Shown here: one piece after another, positions 35,270-44,007 of the stretch | How positions within the stretch are numbered: the stretch's first letter is position 1 | How the letters are laid out: each line of letters opens with the position of its first letter | Assembly (NCBI RefSeq): GCF_014648495.1 | Contig: NZ_BMRF01000020.1 | Coordinates: 62,001-126,000, forward strand | Source: Actinomadura cremea | GTDB lineage: Bacteria; Actinomycetota; Actinomycetes; Streptosporangiales; Streptosporangiaceae | Length of the DNA: 64,000 nucleotides | Direction: 5' to 3' | Notes under the pieces: model-generated | The model's database searches: none | The model's input: the letters and a program-made list of their open reading frames with translations, nothing else | What the model was told of the DNA's origin: nothing | Translations under genes and position numbers: made by a program

Positions 35270-38200
35270 TCAGTGGGCGGGGTTGCAGAGCACCCGGTCG
35301 AGGACACGGGAGGCGGCGCGGCCGTCGTCGTGCGGGCAGTACCGGGCGGCGAACGCGGCGCGGGCGGACCGGTACCCGGCGTCCAGCGCGTCCGGCTCGC
35401 CCAGGGCGTCGACGACGTCCTGCGTGGTGGACAGCAGCGGCCCCGGGGCCTCCGCGTCGAAGTCGAAGTAGAAGCCGCGCACGTGGTCGCGGTAGCGCTC
35501 CAGGTCGTAGGTGAAGAACACCATCGGACGGCCGGTGCCGGCGAAGTCGAACATCGCGGACGAGTAGTCGGTGACGAGGACGTCGCTGATCAGGTACAGC
35601 TCGGAGATGTCCGGGTAGACCGAGACGTCCATGACGCAGTCGCCGGGCGTCCACGTCGGGCGGTCGGTCACCAGGTAGTGGGTGCGCAGCAGCAGGACGT
35701 GGTCGCGGCCCAGGGTCCGCCGGAACCGTTCCACGTCGAACTCCAGGCGGAACGCGCGCTTGCCGACGGCGAGGTGGAAGTCGTCCCGCCAGGTGGGCGC
35801 GTACAGGACGACGCGCTTGCCCTTCGGGATGCCGAGGCGGCGGCGGACGGCGGCCGCGATGTCGTCCCGGTGCGGGCTCTTCAGGATGTCGTTGCGCGGA
35901 TAGCCGCTCTCCAGGACCTCCCCCTCGTACCCGAAGGCGCGGCGGAACAGCGGCTCGGAGAACCGGTTCTGCGACAGCAGCAGGTCCCAGTGCTGGACGT
36001 CGTGTTCCATCCAGTTGACGCCCTCGGTGCGTTTGAAGGGCATCTCCTTGACGTCGTAGCCCAGTTTCTTCAGGGGCGTGCCGTGCCAGCACTGCACGTA
36101 CGTCTGGTCTTCACGCTTGACGAACCAGGGCTGCTGGGACCAGTTCCCGAAGATGTATCGCGCGCGCGCCAGCGCCTCGTAGTACTCGCGGGTTCCGGAC
36201 AGGACGACGCGCGCACCCGGCGGCCGTCCGAACTGGCCGTTGGCCGTGACCCAGACGCACTCGATGTCGGTGCTCCTGCGGCGCAGTTCGTCGTAGATGC
36301 CGCGCGGATTGCAGGAGTACTGGCGTCCCCGGTAGGCGTCGAACACGGCGAGTTCGCGCACGGGCAGGTTCAGGTGGCGGCGGTAGTGGCCCGAGCGGAG
36401 CCGCTTCTGCGCGTACTCGCCGCGCTCGTCCTCGTCGAGCGCGGCCTCGACCCGGAACTGCAGCCGGTCGGTCTTGTACGCGCGGACGGTCACGCGGTGC
36501 AGGCCCGTCTCCTGCGGGTCGGGCAGGTCGCGCAGGGCGTGCCGGCGGACGGCGACGGGACGCTCGCCCTCGCCGGTCGCCACGAGGACGTCCCAGCGGC
36601 CCGGCACCAGCGGGCGCGACAGCCCGAGCAGCGGCATCCGGGACGGCGCGAACGACGCGGTGAACCGGGCGCCGTCCCAGCGCACCGGCACCCGGTGCTC
36701 CTCGCTGGACCGGCGGCGGCGCAGCAGCAGCGCGTCCGTGCGGCCGGACGGGACGGGGCAGGCGCCGTGCAGGGTCACGACGCCGTCGGGCGCCCACGTG
36801 ACCCGTTCGACGACCGGCGCCGGCTCCCGGACGACGATCCGCAGCGTGCTCCGGCGGGTGCGGGCGATCTCCAGCTCGCCGCCCGGCACCCCGAACGCCG
36901 CGCCCGCCGCCTGCCGGGTGACGTGCGGGCGGGCGCCGCCCGGCAGCGCGACGTCCCAGTCGCCCGGCCGTCCGGTCAGCTCCCCGATCGGCAGCCGCGC
37001 GCGGAACCCGTGGCCGTCCTGCCCCACCTCCAGGACGCCCGCGACCGTCTCCCGCGTCCCCCGCAGGGTCGCGGTGACGCGGACGTCCTCCCCCGGTGCC
37101 TCGTGGCTCCAGCCGTCCAGCACGAGGTCGCCGTTCACCGGGCGGGAGCCCGTGATCGCCGCGGGCGTGCGCCGCACCTGGACGACGAACCGGTGCCGGG
37201 CCGCGACGCCCTGCACGCGCACGCCGGGCACGCACTCCAGGTCGTCCGGCCACAGCCGCGACGTCTGCGCCGGGTTGGCGAACGTGCGGCGCCGCCGCAC
37301 ACCGTGGCTGACGATCTCGACGCACGGGATCCAGTCGACGTCGCGCCAGCGGCCGAAGATCCGCAGCGTCGACGGGTCGATCTCGGCGACGAAGCCGGAC
37401 CAGTCGTAGGACACCTCCGACTGCCGCGACCGGGCCGTCACGTCCGGGCGCCGCACCCGCCGGACCGGGACCTTCAGCAGCCCGCGCCGGTTCCCGGCGA
37501 GCAGCCACAGCCGGAGGCGCGAACCCTCCACGGTCGAGGAGTCCAGGTGCCGGACGTAGGCGTGGCCCTCCAGGCGCAGCCGTCCGTCGACCCAGGTGGC
37601 GCGGTCGATCGCGGCGACGGGCGTCAGCTCGTCGGTGACGTCGTACAGGTGCGCGGGCAGGCCGCGCTCGTCGTCCTCGAAGTAGGGGTACTCGGCGTAC
37701 CAGCGCGGCCGCAGCCCGCGCCGCACCCGGGGCGCGTCGCCCTGCCCGCCGAGCGCGGCGAACCGCAGCACCTCCTCCAGCTCCGGCAGCATCCGCCGCG
37801 CGAGCAGGTGCAGTTGCAGCCGCCACATCGCCGGGAACCGCCTCAGGACGCGCGGCGCGACGCGGCCGGCCAGCTCGCCGCCCATCTCGACGAGTTCGGC
37901 GCGGCGGTCGTCGTCGGTCTTCGGGAGGGCTTCGAGCAGCACCCGCAGCTCGACGTCGATCAGGGCGTGCTCGTCATAGGCGTTCAGCAGGTGCGGGGCG
38001 TAGGAGGCGAGCCCGTCGCGCACGAGGCGCGCCGACCGCAACCGCTGGGAGATGTTGTCCCAGTCGTAGCGTTCCTCGGTGATGGACCCCTGCCGTTTAC
38101 GCCAGTAGTAGACGGTGTCCGGCAGCACGTCGACGGCCTTGGCGAGGGCATGCGCCCGCACCGTCACGGGAGGGTCCTCATAGAAGCCCTTGGGGAACTC

Positions 38201-38719
38201 CAGAGCGACGGAGTCCCAGAACGTGCGCCGGTACACCTTGTTCCACGGCGTGCGGTCACGGATCAAGAGCGGCTGGCACGCCACATGCGTCGCCGAACGC
38301 CGCTCCTCGAACACGCCCTTGTGCAGGACGGACTGCCACCGGCGCTCCCCGTCCGTCCGCTCGACGTTCCCGCACGCGACGTCGGAGCCCGTCCGTTCCA
38401 GCGAACCCACGAGTCGCAGGTACGCGTCGGGCGCGACCACGTCGTCGGCGTCGGCGAACGCGAGGTACCGGCCCTTCGCCTGCCGGACGCCCGCGTTGCG
38501 CGCGGGACCGGGGCCCTCCTGCTCGCGCGCGACCAGCCGGAACCGTCCGTCCCGCTCGCACATCTCCTTGGCGAGCACGGCGCCGTTGTCGGTGGACCCG
38601 TCGTCCACCATGATCACCTCGAGGTCGCGGAACGACTGCCCGGCCAGGGACTCCAGGCACTCCCGCAGGTACTCCTCGGTGTTGTGAAAGGGGACGACGA
38701 CGCTCAGCTTCGGGGACAT
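35270..38719 (-). CDS. Bifunctional GT2 glycosyltransferase / CDP-glycerol glycerophosphotransferase (first of tandem pair)
   Basis: A 1,149-aa paralogue of the following gene. The GT2 domain starts directly at MSPKLSVVVPFHNTEEYL, with FADADD as the metal-binding element. The middle region (about 390-770) contains repeated beta-rich segments such as VTWAPDGVVTLHGACPVPSG. The C-terminal TagF-like domain has VQCWHGTPLKKLGYD, SGYPRNDILKSP and VTDYSSAMFDFAGTGRPMVFFTYD. It likely builds the backbone of an anionic wall polymer together with its partner. ATG 38719 has GGAGG 5 nt upstream. It is the first gene of a two-gene operon, and no other teichoic-acid gene is visible nearby. Confidence 0.88.
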   Translation of the reverse strand: MSPKLSVVVPFHNTEEYLRECLESLAGQSFRDLEVIMVDDGSTDNGAVLAKEMCERDGRFRLVAREQEGPGPARNAGVRQAKGRYLAFADADDVVAPDAYLRLVGSLERTGSDVACGNVERTDGERRWQSVLHKGVFEERRSATHVACQPLLIRDRTPWNKVYRRTFWDSVALEFPKGFYEDPPVTVRAHALAKAVDVLPDTVYYWRKRQGSITEERYDWDNISQRLRSARLVRDGLASYAPHLLNAYDEHALIDVELRVLLEALPKTDDDRRAELVEMGGELAGRVAPRVLRRFPAMWRLQLHLLARRMLPELEEVLRFAALGGQGDAPRVRRGLRPRWYAEYPYFEDDERGLPAHLYDVTDELTPVAAIDRATWVDGRLRLEGHAYVRHLDSSTVEGSRLRLWLLAGNRRGLLKVPVRRVRRPDVTARSRQSEVSYDWSGFVAEIDPSTLRIFGRWRDVDWIPCVEIVSHGVRRRRTFANPAQTSRLWPDDLECVPGVRVQGVAARHRFVVQVRRTPAAITGSRPVNGDLVLDGWSHEAPGEDVRVTATLRGTRETVAGVLEVGQDGHGFRARLPIGELTGRPGDWDVALPGGARPHVTRQAAGAAFGVPGGELEIARTRRSTLRIVVREPAPVVERVTWAPDGVVTLHGACPVPSGRTDALLLRRRRSSEEHRVPVRWDGARFTASFAPSRMPLLGLSRPLVPGRWDVLVATGEGERPVAVRRHALRDLPDPQETGLHRVTVRAYKTDRLQFRVEAALDEDERGEYAQKRLRSGHYRRHLNLPVRELAVFDAYRGRQYSCNPRGIYDELRRRSTDIECVWVTANGQFGRPPGARVVLSGTREYYEALARARYIFGNWSQQPWFVKREDQTYVQCWHGTPLKKLGYDVKEMPFKRTEGVNWMEHDVQHWDLLLSQNRFSEPLFRRAFGYEGEVLESGYPRNDILKSPHRDDIAAAVRRRLGIPKGKRVVLYAPTWRDDFHLAVGKRAFRLEFDVERFRRTLGRDHVLLLRTHYLVTDRPTWTPGDCVMDVSVYPDISELYLISDVLVTDYSSAMFDFAGTGRPMVFFTYDLERYRDHVRGFYFDFDAEAPGPLLSTTQDVVDALGEPDALDAGYRSARAAFAARYCPHDDGRAASRVLDRVLCNPAH

Positions 38720-38879
38720 GCGGCCTCCAGGTCGGGACGCGCGGGGCAGCCGGCGGGAAACCTCGCCTCACCGAGAATGGTGACGGTGCGCGACGAGTCG
38801 AACACGCATCGCCATCACAAGGCCGTCACCTGACGCAGACTTGACCCGGCCTGGCCCGTCCTTGACGAACCCGTGACCT

Positions 38880-39827
38880 TCAGATCGTCGCGCCGCGGAA
38901 CCCGGGCGATTCGGTCACCGGGTCCGTGATCGCCTCCCGGACGCTCGTGGCGAGCGCCTCGAACTCCGCCGCCCGCGGGGACGTCGCGCGGTACCCGAGC
39001 CCGATGCGGCGGAACGGCGCCGGGTCCCGGAACCGGTGCAGCGCCAGGTTCGGCGCCCGCCGCGTCTCCACCGGCAGCGCCGTCTCCGGGACCAGCGTGA
39101 CCCCCAGCCCGCCGGACACGAGCTGCACCAGCGTCGCGAGGCTCGTCGCGTACGTGGCGGCCACGGCCCGCGCCCCGACCTCGCGGCAGACGTCCATGGC
39201 CTGGTCGCGCAGGCAGTGCCCCTCGTTGAGCAGCAGGACGTCCAGCTCGCCGAGCACCTCCCGGGCGACGCCCTCGCTCGGCACCGCGAGATCCTGCGAG
39301 GCGGGCGCGACCAGCACGAAGTCCTCGTCGTACAGCGGCAGCTCCCGCACCCCCGCGACGGGCGACGGCAGCGCCATCACCACGACGTCGAGCCGCCCGG
39401 CGAGCAGTTCGGCCGCGATCTGGTCGGTCTGCTCCTCATGGACCGACAGCTCCAGCTCGGGGAAGTCCTTCGCCAGCCTGGGCAGCACGACGGGCAGCAG
39501 GTAGGGGGCGACGGTCGGGATGACCCCGACCCGCAGCGGCCCGACCAGCGGCCCCCGCACGGCCCGCACGTCCTCGACGAGCCGGTCGAGCTCGGCCAGC
39601 ACCAGTTCGGCCCGCCGCGCGACCCGCTCCCCCGCCGGCGTCAGCATCACCTTCCGCGTCGTCCGCTCGACCAGCCGCGTCTCGAGGCTCTCCTCCAGCG
39701 CGGCGACGGCCCCCGACAGGGCGGGCTGGCTCATCCGCAGCGCGGCGGCGGCGTCCCGGAAGTGCAGGTGCTCGGACAGCGCCAGGAACGCTCTGAGCTG
39801 CGCCACCGTCGGTCTGCTGATCGCCAC
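38880..39827 (-). CDS. oxyR: LysR-type hydrogen peroxide sensor OxyR
   Basis: A 315-aa LysR regulator. The winged helix-turn-helix is at 1-65 (LRAFLALSEHLHFRDAAAAL, then RMSQPALSGAV). The redox pair is C205 and C214 in GHCLRDQAMDVC, with the same nine-residue spacing as E. coli C199/C208, so peroxide sensing by disulphide formation is expected. The start is GTG 39827. No catalase or ahpC gene, the usual partner, is next to it here; it lies between the wall-polymer operon and a TetR gene. Confidence 0.94.
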   Translation of the reverse strand: MAISRPTVAQLRAFLALSEHLHFRDAAAALRMSQPALSGAVAALEESLETRLVERTTRKVMLTPAGERVARRAELVLAELDRLVEDVRAVRGPLVGPLRVGVIPTVAPYLLPVVLPRLAKDFPELELSVHEEQTDQIAAELLAGRLDVVVMALPSPVAGVRELPLYDEDFVLVAPASQDLAVPSEGVAREVLGELDVLLLNEGHCLRDQAMDVCREVGARAVAATYATSLATLVQLVSGGLGVTLVPETALPVETRRAPNLALHRFRDPAPFRRIGLGYRATSPRAAEFEALATSVREAITDPVTESPGFRGATI

Positions 39828-39887
39828 CCGACGAACTTACCGGCCCCCTTGACCGGATCGTCGCACCGGTGTCGAGTGCGGCGGACG

Positions 39888-40469
39888 TCACGTCCGCGGG
39901 CTCATCCCGCCGAAGACCGCCCGCAGGACGCGGTCGATGTAGTCGGCCGTCAACGGCTCCTGGGTGATCAGGAACCGGAAGTAGAGCGGGCCGGAGAGGA
40001 TGTCCATCGCCACGTCCAGGTCGAAGTCGGGCGCGAGCTGCCCCTGCTCCTTGGCGGCCCGGAGCCGCGCGACCGTGTCGGCCGTCTGCGGCTCGATGAA
40101 CCGCCGGTTGAGCGCGGCGGCGACCTCGGGATCGTGCTGCGCCTCCCCGATCAGGTCCTGGTACAGCGGGCCCCACGGCGGACGCCCCAGCAGGTTCGTG
40201 GCCCGCACCATCTGCTCGCGCAGGTCGGCCACGACGTCGCCGGTGTCGTGGTGCCCGAGGCCCGACTCGGTCAGGCTGAAGACGGCGTCGAGGAACAGGG
40301 CCCCCTTCGACGGCCAGCGGCGGTAGACGGTGTGCTTGCCGACGCCGGCCCGCGCGGCGACGGCCTCGATGCTGAGCCTGGCGTAGCCGACCTCCCGGGC
40401 GAGGTCGAGCGTGGCCCGCACGATCGCCTCGGTCCGGTCGGCGCTTCTGGCGGTACGGCGCTCGGTCAT
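39888..40469 (-). CDS. TetR family transcriptional regulator beside two palindromic operators
   Basis: A 193-aa regulator. The helix-turn-helix is at about 15-65 (AIVRATLDLAREVGYARLSIE, then AVAARAGVGKHTVYRRWPSK). The C-terminal domain is helical and resembles TetR_C-type domains near LDVAMDILSGPLYFRFLITQEPLT. ATG 40469 is 16 bp from the first palindrome, and the gene is divergent from a histidine kinase, so it probably represses itself and the kinase. The ligand is unknown. Confidence 0.93.
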   Translation of the reverse strand: MTERRTARSADRTEAIVRATLDLAREVGYARLSIEAVAARAGVGKHTVYRRWPSKGALFLDAVFSLTESGLGHHDTGDVVADLREQMVRATNLLGRPPWGPLYQDLIGEAQHDPEVAAALNRRFIEPQTADTVARLRAAKEQGQLAPDFDLDVAMDILSGPLYFRFLITQEPLTADYIDRVLRAVFGGMSPRT

Positions 40470-40485
40470 GCCGACACCCTACGGC

Positions 40486-40499
40486 ACGGCACGTGCCGT
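40486..40499. promoter_or_regulatory. Palindromic operator candidate 1
   Basis: ACGGCACGTGCCGT is a perfect 14-bp palindrome 16 bp upstream of the TetR start. Its half-site ACGGCAC is shared with the second palindrome. It ends 1 base before TTGACA (40501-40506), a consensus -35 element for the plus-strand kinase gene. Confidence 0.65.
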
Positions 40500-40538
40500 A
40501 TTGACAACGAACGGGCAGGTCGGCCACTCTGGCGCCGA

Positions 40539-40557
40539 ACGGCACGGACCGTGCCGT
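40539..40557. promoter_or_regulatory. Palindromic operator candidate 2
   Basis: ACGGCACGGACCGTGCCGT is a 19-bp palindrome with a single central base, 53 bp before the kinase ATG. With palindrome 1 it flanks the TTGACA element and a weak -10 (CACTCT, 40525-40530), a layout expected for repression of a promoter by the adjacent TetR protein. Confidence 0.65.
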
Positions 40558-40609
40558 GCACATCGGCGCGTGCTCCGCACGGCGCCGTCCCCGCGGGAGG
40601 AGAACCACG

Positions 40610-41314
40610 ATGGCCATGCAGGCGGACGCGTTCGCAGGACCGGCGCTCGACCCCGGCGGGCCCCCGGCCCGAGCCCTGCTGGAGCAGGCCCGGCAGGCGG
40701 CCGTGGTGCAGGAGCGCGCCCGCATCGCCCGCGAGCTGCACGACGTCGTCACGCACCACATGTCACTGATCGCCGTGCAGGCCACGGCCGCGCTCGTCGA
40801 CGGCACCGTCCTGCCGGACGCGGCGCGGCGCACCTTCGAGTCGGTGCAGCGCACCGCGCGCGAGGCGCTCGCCGAGACCCGCCTCGTCGTCGGACGGCTG
40901 CGCTCCGACGACGAGACCGCCGGGCTCGACCGGCTGGACGAACTGGTCGGTGCGGCCCGTCGCGGCGGCCTGCCGGTGACGATGCTCGTCATCGGGACGC
41001 CGCGCACGCCGGACCCCCGCACGAGCCTGGCGGCGTACCGGATCGTCCAGGAGTCGCTCGGCAACGCCGCCCGGTACGCGGCGGGCGCCCGCGTCACCGT
41101 CGAGATCCGCTACGGCTCCGAGACCCTCACGGTGTCGATCAGCGACGACGGCGCCCCGGCCGCGCCCGCGGGACCGCAGGGCGGCGGCCACGGCCTCGTC
41201 GGCATGTGCGAGCGCGTCACGCTGCTGGGCGGCGCCATCGAGGCGGGCCCGCGGGACGGCTCCGGCTGGTCCGTCGTCGTCCATCTGCCCTACGGCCGCC
41301 GGGGCGCGGTGTGA
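40610..41314 (+). CDS. Orphan soluble histidine kinase (HisKA_3 class)
   Basis: A 234-aa kinase core without sensor or membrane segment. The dimerisation helix carries H44 in ARIARELHDVVTHHMSLIAV, and the ATPase domain has the N box VQESLGNAARYA and G boxes SISDDGAPAAP and GHGLVGMCERVTLLGGAIE. This is the catalytic half of NarX/DesK-type kinases. No response regulator is adjacent, so its partner is elsewhere or it acts differently. ATG 40610 follows GGAGGAG. Expression is probably controlled by the divergent TetR. Confidence 0.88.
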   Translation: MAMQADAFAGPALDPGGPPARALLEQARQAAVVQERARIARELHDVVTHHMSLIAVQATAALVDGTVLPDAARRTFESVQRTAREALAETRLVVGRLRSDDETAGLDRLDELVGAARRGGLPVTMLVIGTPRTPDPRTSLAAYRIVQESLGNAARYAAGARVTVEIRYGSETLTVSISDDGAPAAPAGPQGGGHGLVGMCERVTLLGGAIEAGPRDGSGWSVVVHLPYGRRGAV

Positions 41315-41374
41315 GATCGAAAAAGAATCGTGCGGGCGTGAACCCGGCGGGGTCACCGGGACATCGAACGTCTT

Positions 41375-41407
41375 GGTGGCCGTGGTGATCGGGGGACCAC
41401 GGCCACC
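41375..41407. terminator. Hairpin between convergent kinase genes
   Basis: Perfect 12-bp arms GGTGGCCGTGGT (41375-41386) and ACCACGGCCACC (41396-41407) with a 9-nt loop. It lies 60 bp after the histidine kinase stop and about 107 bp before the Ser/Thr kinase stop. Confidence 0.65.
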
Positions 41408-41513
41408 TCCTCACACCGGCCGCCCGCCGGCCGCCCGCCGGTCGCCCGCAGGTTCTGGCCGGTGATCCAGCGCGATCACCGCGTTCCCGGCCGCCGACGC
41501 CGGGGTCGCCGTT

Positions 41514-43019
41514 TCACGCGGCCGGGTCCGGCCGCGTGATGATCAGCTGGGTGACGAACCAGGCCAGGAACACGAGGGCCAGAGAACCCACGAAGAGCTG
41601 CACGGCGTCGTCCTCGGTGGACAGGCGCAGGTCCACGCCCAACGTCTCGAACAGGAGCCACGGCCACGTGGTCAGGGCGGCACCCTCGATGAGCACGATC
41701 GGGCCGCGCATCACCGGGAGCGGCCAGGCGGGCGGAACGCGGGCCTCCAGGAGCCGGTTCGTCCCGGCGACCGCGAACGCCAGCGCCGCCGCGCCTCCCA
41801 CCCAGGCGAACGCCGCGTCCGGGCCGATGCGCACGCTCTCGTCTCCCCAGTCCAGCCCCGCCAGGGCGACCGCCGTGAGGCTCACGTTGATCACCGCCAC
41901 CGTGGCGAGGGTGAGCACCGGCCGGCGTGTCGCGCTCCACAGCCCGGCGGACAGGACGACCGCGCATCCCACCGCCGCCGGGATCCAGTGCGGAAGAACC
42001 GCCGGCATGGGGTTCCCTTCCTGCCACGACCAGACCAGAGTGACGGCCACGGTGATCCACGTGCAGGCGAGTGCGCCTCGCACGGCGACCGTGTAGTCGC
42101 GGCCCTCGGCCACCGGCCCGGACGCACGGTCGGCCGCGACGGGCACGGTGTCCACGCGGGTCACCGGACGGGTCGGCCCGGGATCGGCGTCGAAGCGCTC
42201 TCCGGCGGCCGCCGCGGCGAGCAGTTCGCGGACCCGCGCGGGCGACGGCCGGTCGGCGGGGTCCTTGCGCAGCAGGCCGCTCAGCACCTCCGCGAGCGGC
42301 CCGCCGCACCGGGGCGCGTCCGGCTCCCGGGTGGCGATGGCGACGAACAGCGCGCCGTGCGTGGGCGCGGTGAACGGCGGGTTCCCCTCCACCGCCGCGT
42401 ACAGGGTCGCGCCGAGCGACCACAGGTCCGAGGCGTCGGTGACGGGCCGTCCCTCCACCTGCTCGGGGGACATGTACGCGGGCGTGCCCAGCACCGTGCC
42501 CGAGCGGGTCAGGGTGGCGTCGCCCTCGACCGCCGCGATCCCGAAGTCGGTGAGCAGGACGCGCGGCCCTTCCAGCAGCACGTTGGCCGGTTTCACGTCG
42601 CGGTGGACGATGCCCTGCGCGTGGGCCGCCGACAGCGCGTCCAGCATCGCCAGCCCGATCTCGGCGACCCGTCGCGCGGGCAGCGCCCCGTCCTCGGCCA
42701 GCGCGCGGTCCAGCGACCGGCCCCGCACCAGCTCCATCACGATCCACGGCCGGCCGTCGTCGCCCATCACCCGGTCGTAGACCGTGACGATGCCCGGATG
42801 CCGCAGCCGCGCGGCGGCCCGCGCCTCCCGCTCCATCCGCGCGTACCAGACGGCCCGCTCCTGCTCGCCGACCTGCTCGGGGATCCACAGCTCCTTGATC
42901 GCGACCTCCCGGTCGAGGTCGGCGTCATGGGCGCGCCACACCGAGCCCATCCCGCCCCGTCCGATCCGGTCCAGTCGCCGGTACCGGCCCGCCAGCACAC
43001 CCTCGCCATCCCATCCCAC
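41514..43019 (-). CDS. Membrane serine/threonine protein kinase (PknB-like catalytic domain, six-helix C-terminus)
   Basis: A 501-aa Hanks-type kinase. The kinase domain is at 10-270: glycine loop IGRGGMGSVWRA, catalytic lysine K42, HRDVKPANVLL (D141) and DFG at 158-160, then GTPAYMSPEQ. Unlike PknB it has no PASTA repeats. After a short linker there are about six hydrophobic helices (about 310-490), including WITVAVTLVWSW, AAVGCAVVLSAGLW and FVGSLALVFLAWFVTQLII, with little extracellular sequence. It may sense something within the membrane. The start is GTG 43019. It is divergent from an SDR gene. Confidence 0.9.
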   Translation of the reverse strand: MGWDGEGVLAGRYRRLDRIGRGGMGSVWRAHDADLDREVAIKELWIPEQVGEQERAVWYARMEREARAAARLRHPGIVTVYDRVMGDDGRPWIVMELVRGRSLDRALAEDGALPARRVAEIGLAMLDALSAAHAQGIVHRDVKPANVLLEGPRVLLTDFGIAAVEGDATLTRSGTVLGTPAYMSPEQVEGRPVTDASDLWSLGATLYAAVEGNPPFTAPTHGALFVAIATREPDAPRCGGPLAEVLSGLLRKDPADRPSPARVRELLAAAAAGERFDADPGPTRPVTRVDTVPVAADRASGPVAEGRDYTVAVRGALACTWITVAVTLVWSWQEGNPMPAVLPHWIPAAVGCAVVLSAGLWSATRRPVLTLATVAVINVSLTAVALAGLDWGDESVRIGPDAAFAWVGGAAALAFAVAGTNRLLEARVPPAWPLPVMRGPIVLIEGAALTTWPWLLFETLGVDLRLSTEDDAVQLFVGSLALVFLAWFVTQLIITRPDPAA

Positions 43020-43209
43020 GCTGAGAACCTAGTCTCGGCGGGCGCCCCCGAGGAAGGGTTCGGCACATCTGACAGACACCATCGTCCCTACGACCATCGG
43101 ACGGACGCCCGACAGGGGTGGCGCGCGTCACATCGGCGCGGTGTCACAGGGACCGGGCCGGCGGCATCTGTTGTTCGTCACGAGGACGAGCGAGCAGAGG
43201 AGCCCGATC

Positions 43210-43974
43210 ATGGACGAGCACACCGCGCGGAAGGTCGCACTGGTCACCGGGGCGAACAAGGGGATCGGCCGGGCGACGGCCGAACGGCTCGCCGCGCTGG
43301 GCATGACGGTCCTGCTCGGCGCCAGGGACGCGCGCCGCGGCGAGGAGGCCGCGGCGGCGGTGCGGGCGGCGGGCGGCGACGCGCACGCGGTCGCGCTGGA
43401 CGTCACCGACCCGGCCACCGTCCGGGAGGCGGCGAGGCTGGTCGGGGAGCGCTTCGGCCGCCTGGACGTGCTGGTGAACAACGCCGGGATCACCGGCTCC
43501 GGGCAGGTGTCGCCCCAGGACGCCACCGACCAGATCCCGAGTTCGGTCGACCTGGACATGGTCCGGGCGGTGTTCGAGACGAACGTCTTCGGGGTGATCG
43601 CGGTGACCAACGCCATGCTGCCGCTGCTGCGGCGGTCGGCCGCCCCGCGCATCGTCAACGTCGGCAGTCACGCCGGGTCGCTGACCCTGACGAGCGCCCC
43701 GGACGGTCCGTTCGCCGCGCTGCTGCCGTCGGCCGCGTACACGCCGTCCAAGGCGACGCTGAACGCGCTGACCGTGCAGTACGCCAACGAGCTGCGGAAG
43801 GACGGCGTCCTGGTCAACGCCGTCGCGCCCGGTTTCGTCGACACCGACAGCAACGGCCGCACCGGGCACCTCACCCCCGCGGAGGGCGCCGCGGTCGTGG
43901 TGCGCCTCGCCACGCTCGGCGCGGACGGTCCGACCGCCGGGTTCTTCGGGGCGGACGGCCCGCTGCCCTGGTAG
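43210..43974 (+). CDS. Short-chain dehydrogenase/reductase (SDR, classical type)
   Basis: A 254-aa NAD(P)-dependent oxidoreductase. The cofactor motif TGANKGIG is at residues 13-20, NNAG is present, and the catalytic set is Ser in VNVGSHAGS and Tyr/Lys in AAYTPSKATLNAL. Thr at the fourth position of the TGxxxGxG and ARDARR after the second strand suggest NADP(H). The substrate is unknown. ATG 43210 follows AGAGGAG. A CaiB-like gene follows in the same direction after 33 bp containing a palindrome, so the two may be co-regulated. Confidence 0.9.
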   Translation: MDEHTARKVALVTGANKGIGRATAERLAALGMTVLLGARDARRGEEAAAAVRAAGGDAHAVALDVTDPATVREAARLVGERFGRLDVLVNNAGITGSGQVSPQDATDQIPSSVDLDMVRAVFETNVFGVIAVTNAMLPLLRRSAAPRIVNVGSHAGSLTLTSAPDGPFAALLPSAAYTPSKATLNALTVQYANELRKDGVLVNAVAPGFVDTDSNGRTGHLTPAEGAAVVVRLATLGADGPTAGFFGADGPLPW

Positions 43975-43979
43975 TCAAC

Positions 43980-43993
43980 CAAGCGGTTGCTTG
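43980..43993. promoter_or_regulatory. Palindrome CAAGC-GGTT-GCTTG upstream of the CaiB-like gene
   Basis: An inverted repeat with 5-bp arms and a 4-bp centre, nested with AACC-AAGC-GGTT, lies 14 bp before ATG 44008 and just after the SDR stop. Similar AAGC/GCTT repeats are common TetR-type operators before acyl-CoA genes in actinobacteria; the regulator is not identified. Confidence 0.45.
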
Positions 43994-44007
43994 CATAAGG
44001 TGCGGGC

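Noticed and set aside
34640-38833. A plus-strand open frame of about 1,400 codons opposite the wall-polymer genes
   Set aside because: It is antisense to two genes with clear domain motifs, and its translation is a run of Val, Arg, Asp and Gly without any family pattern.
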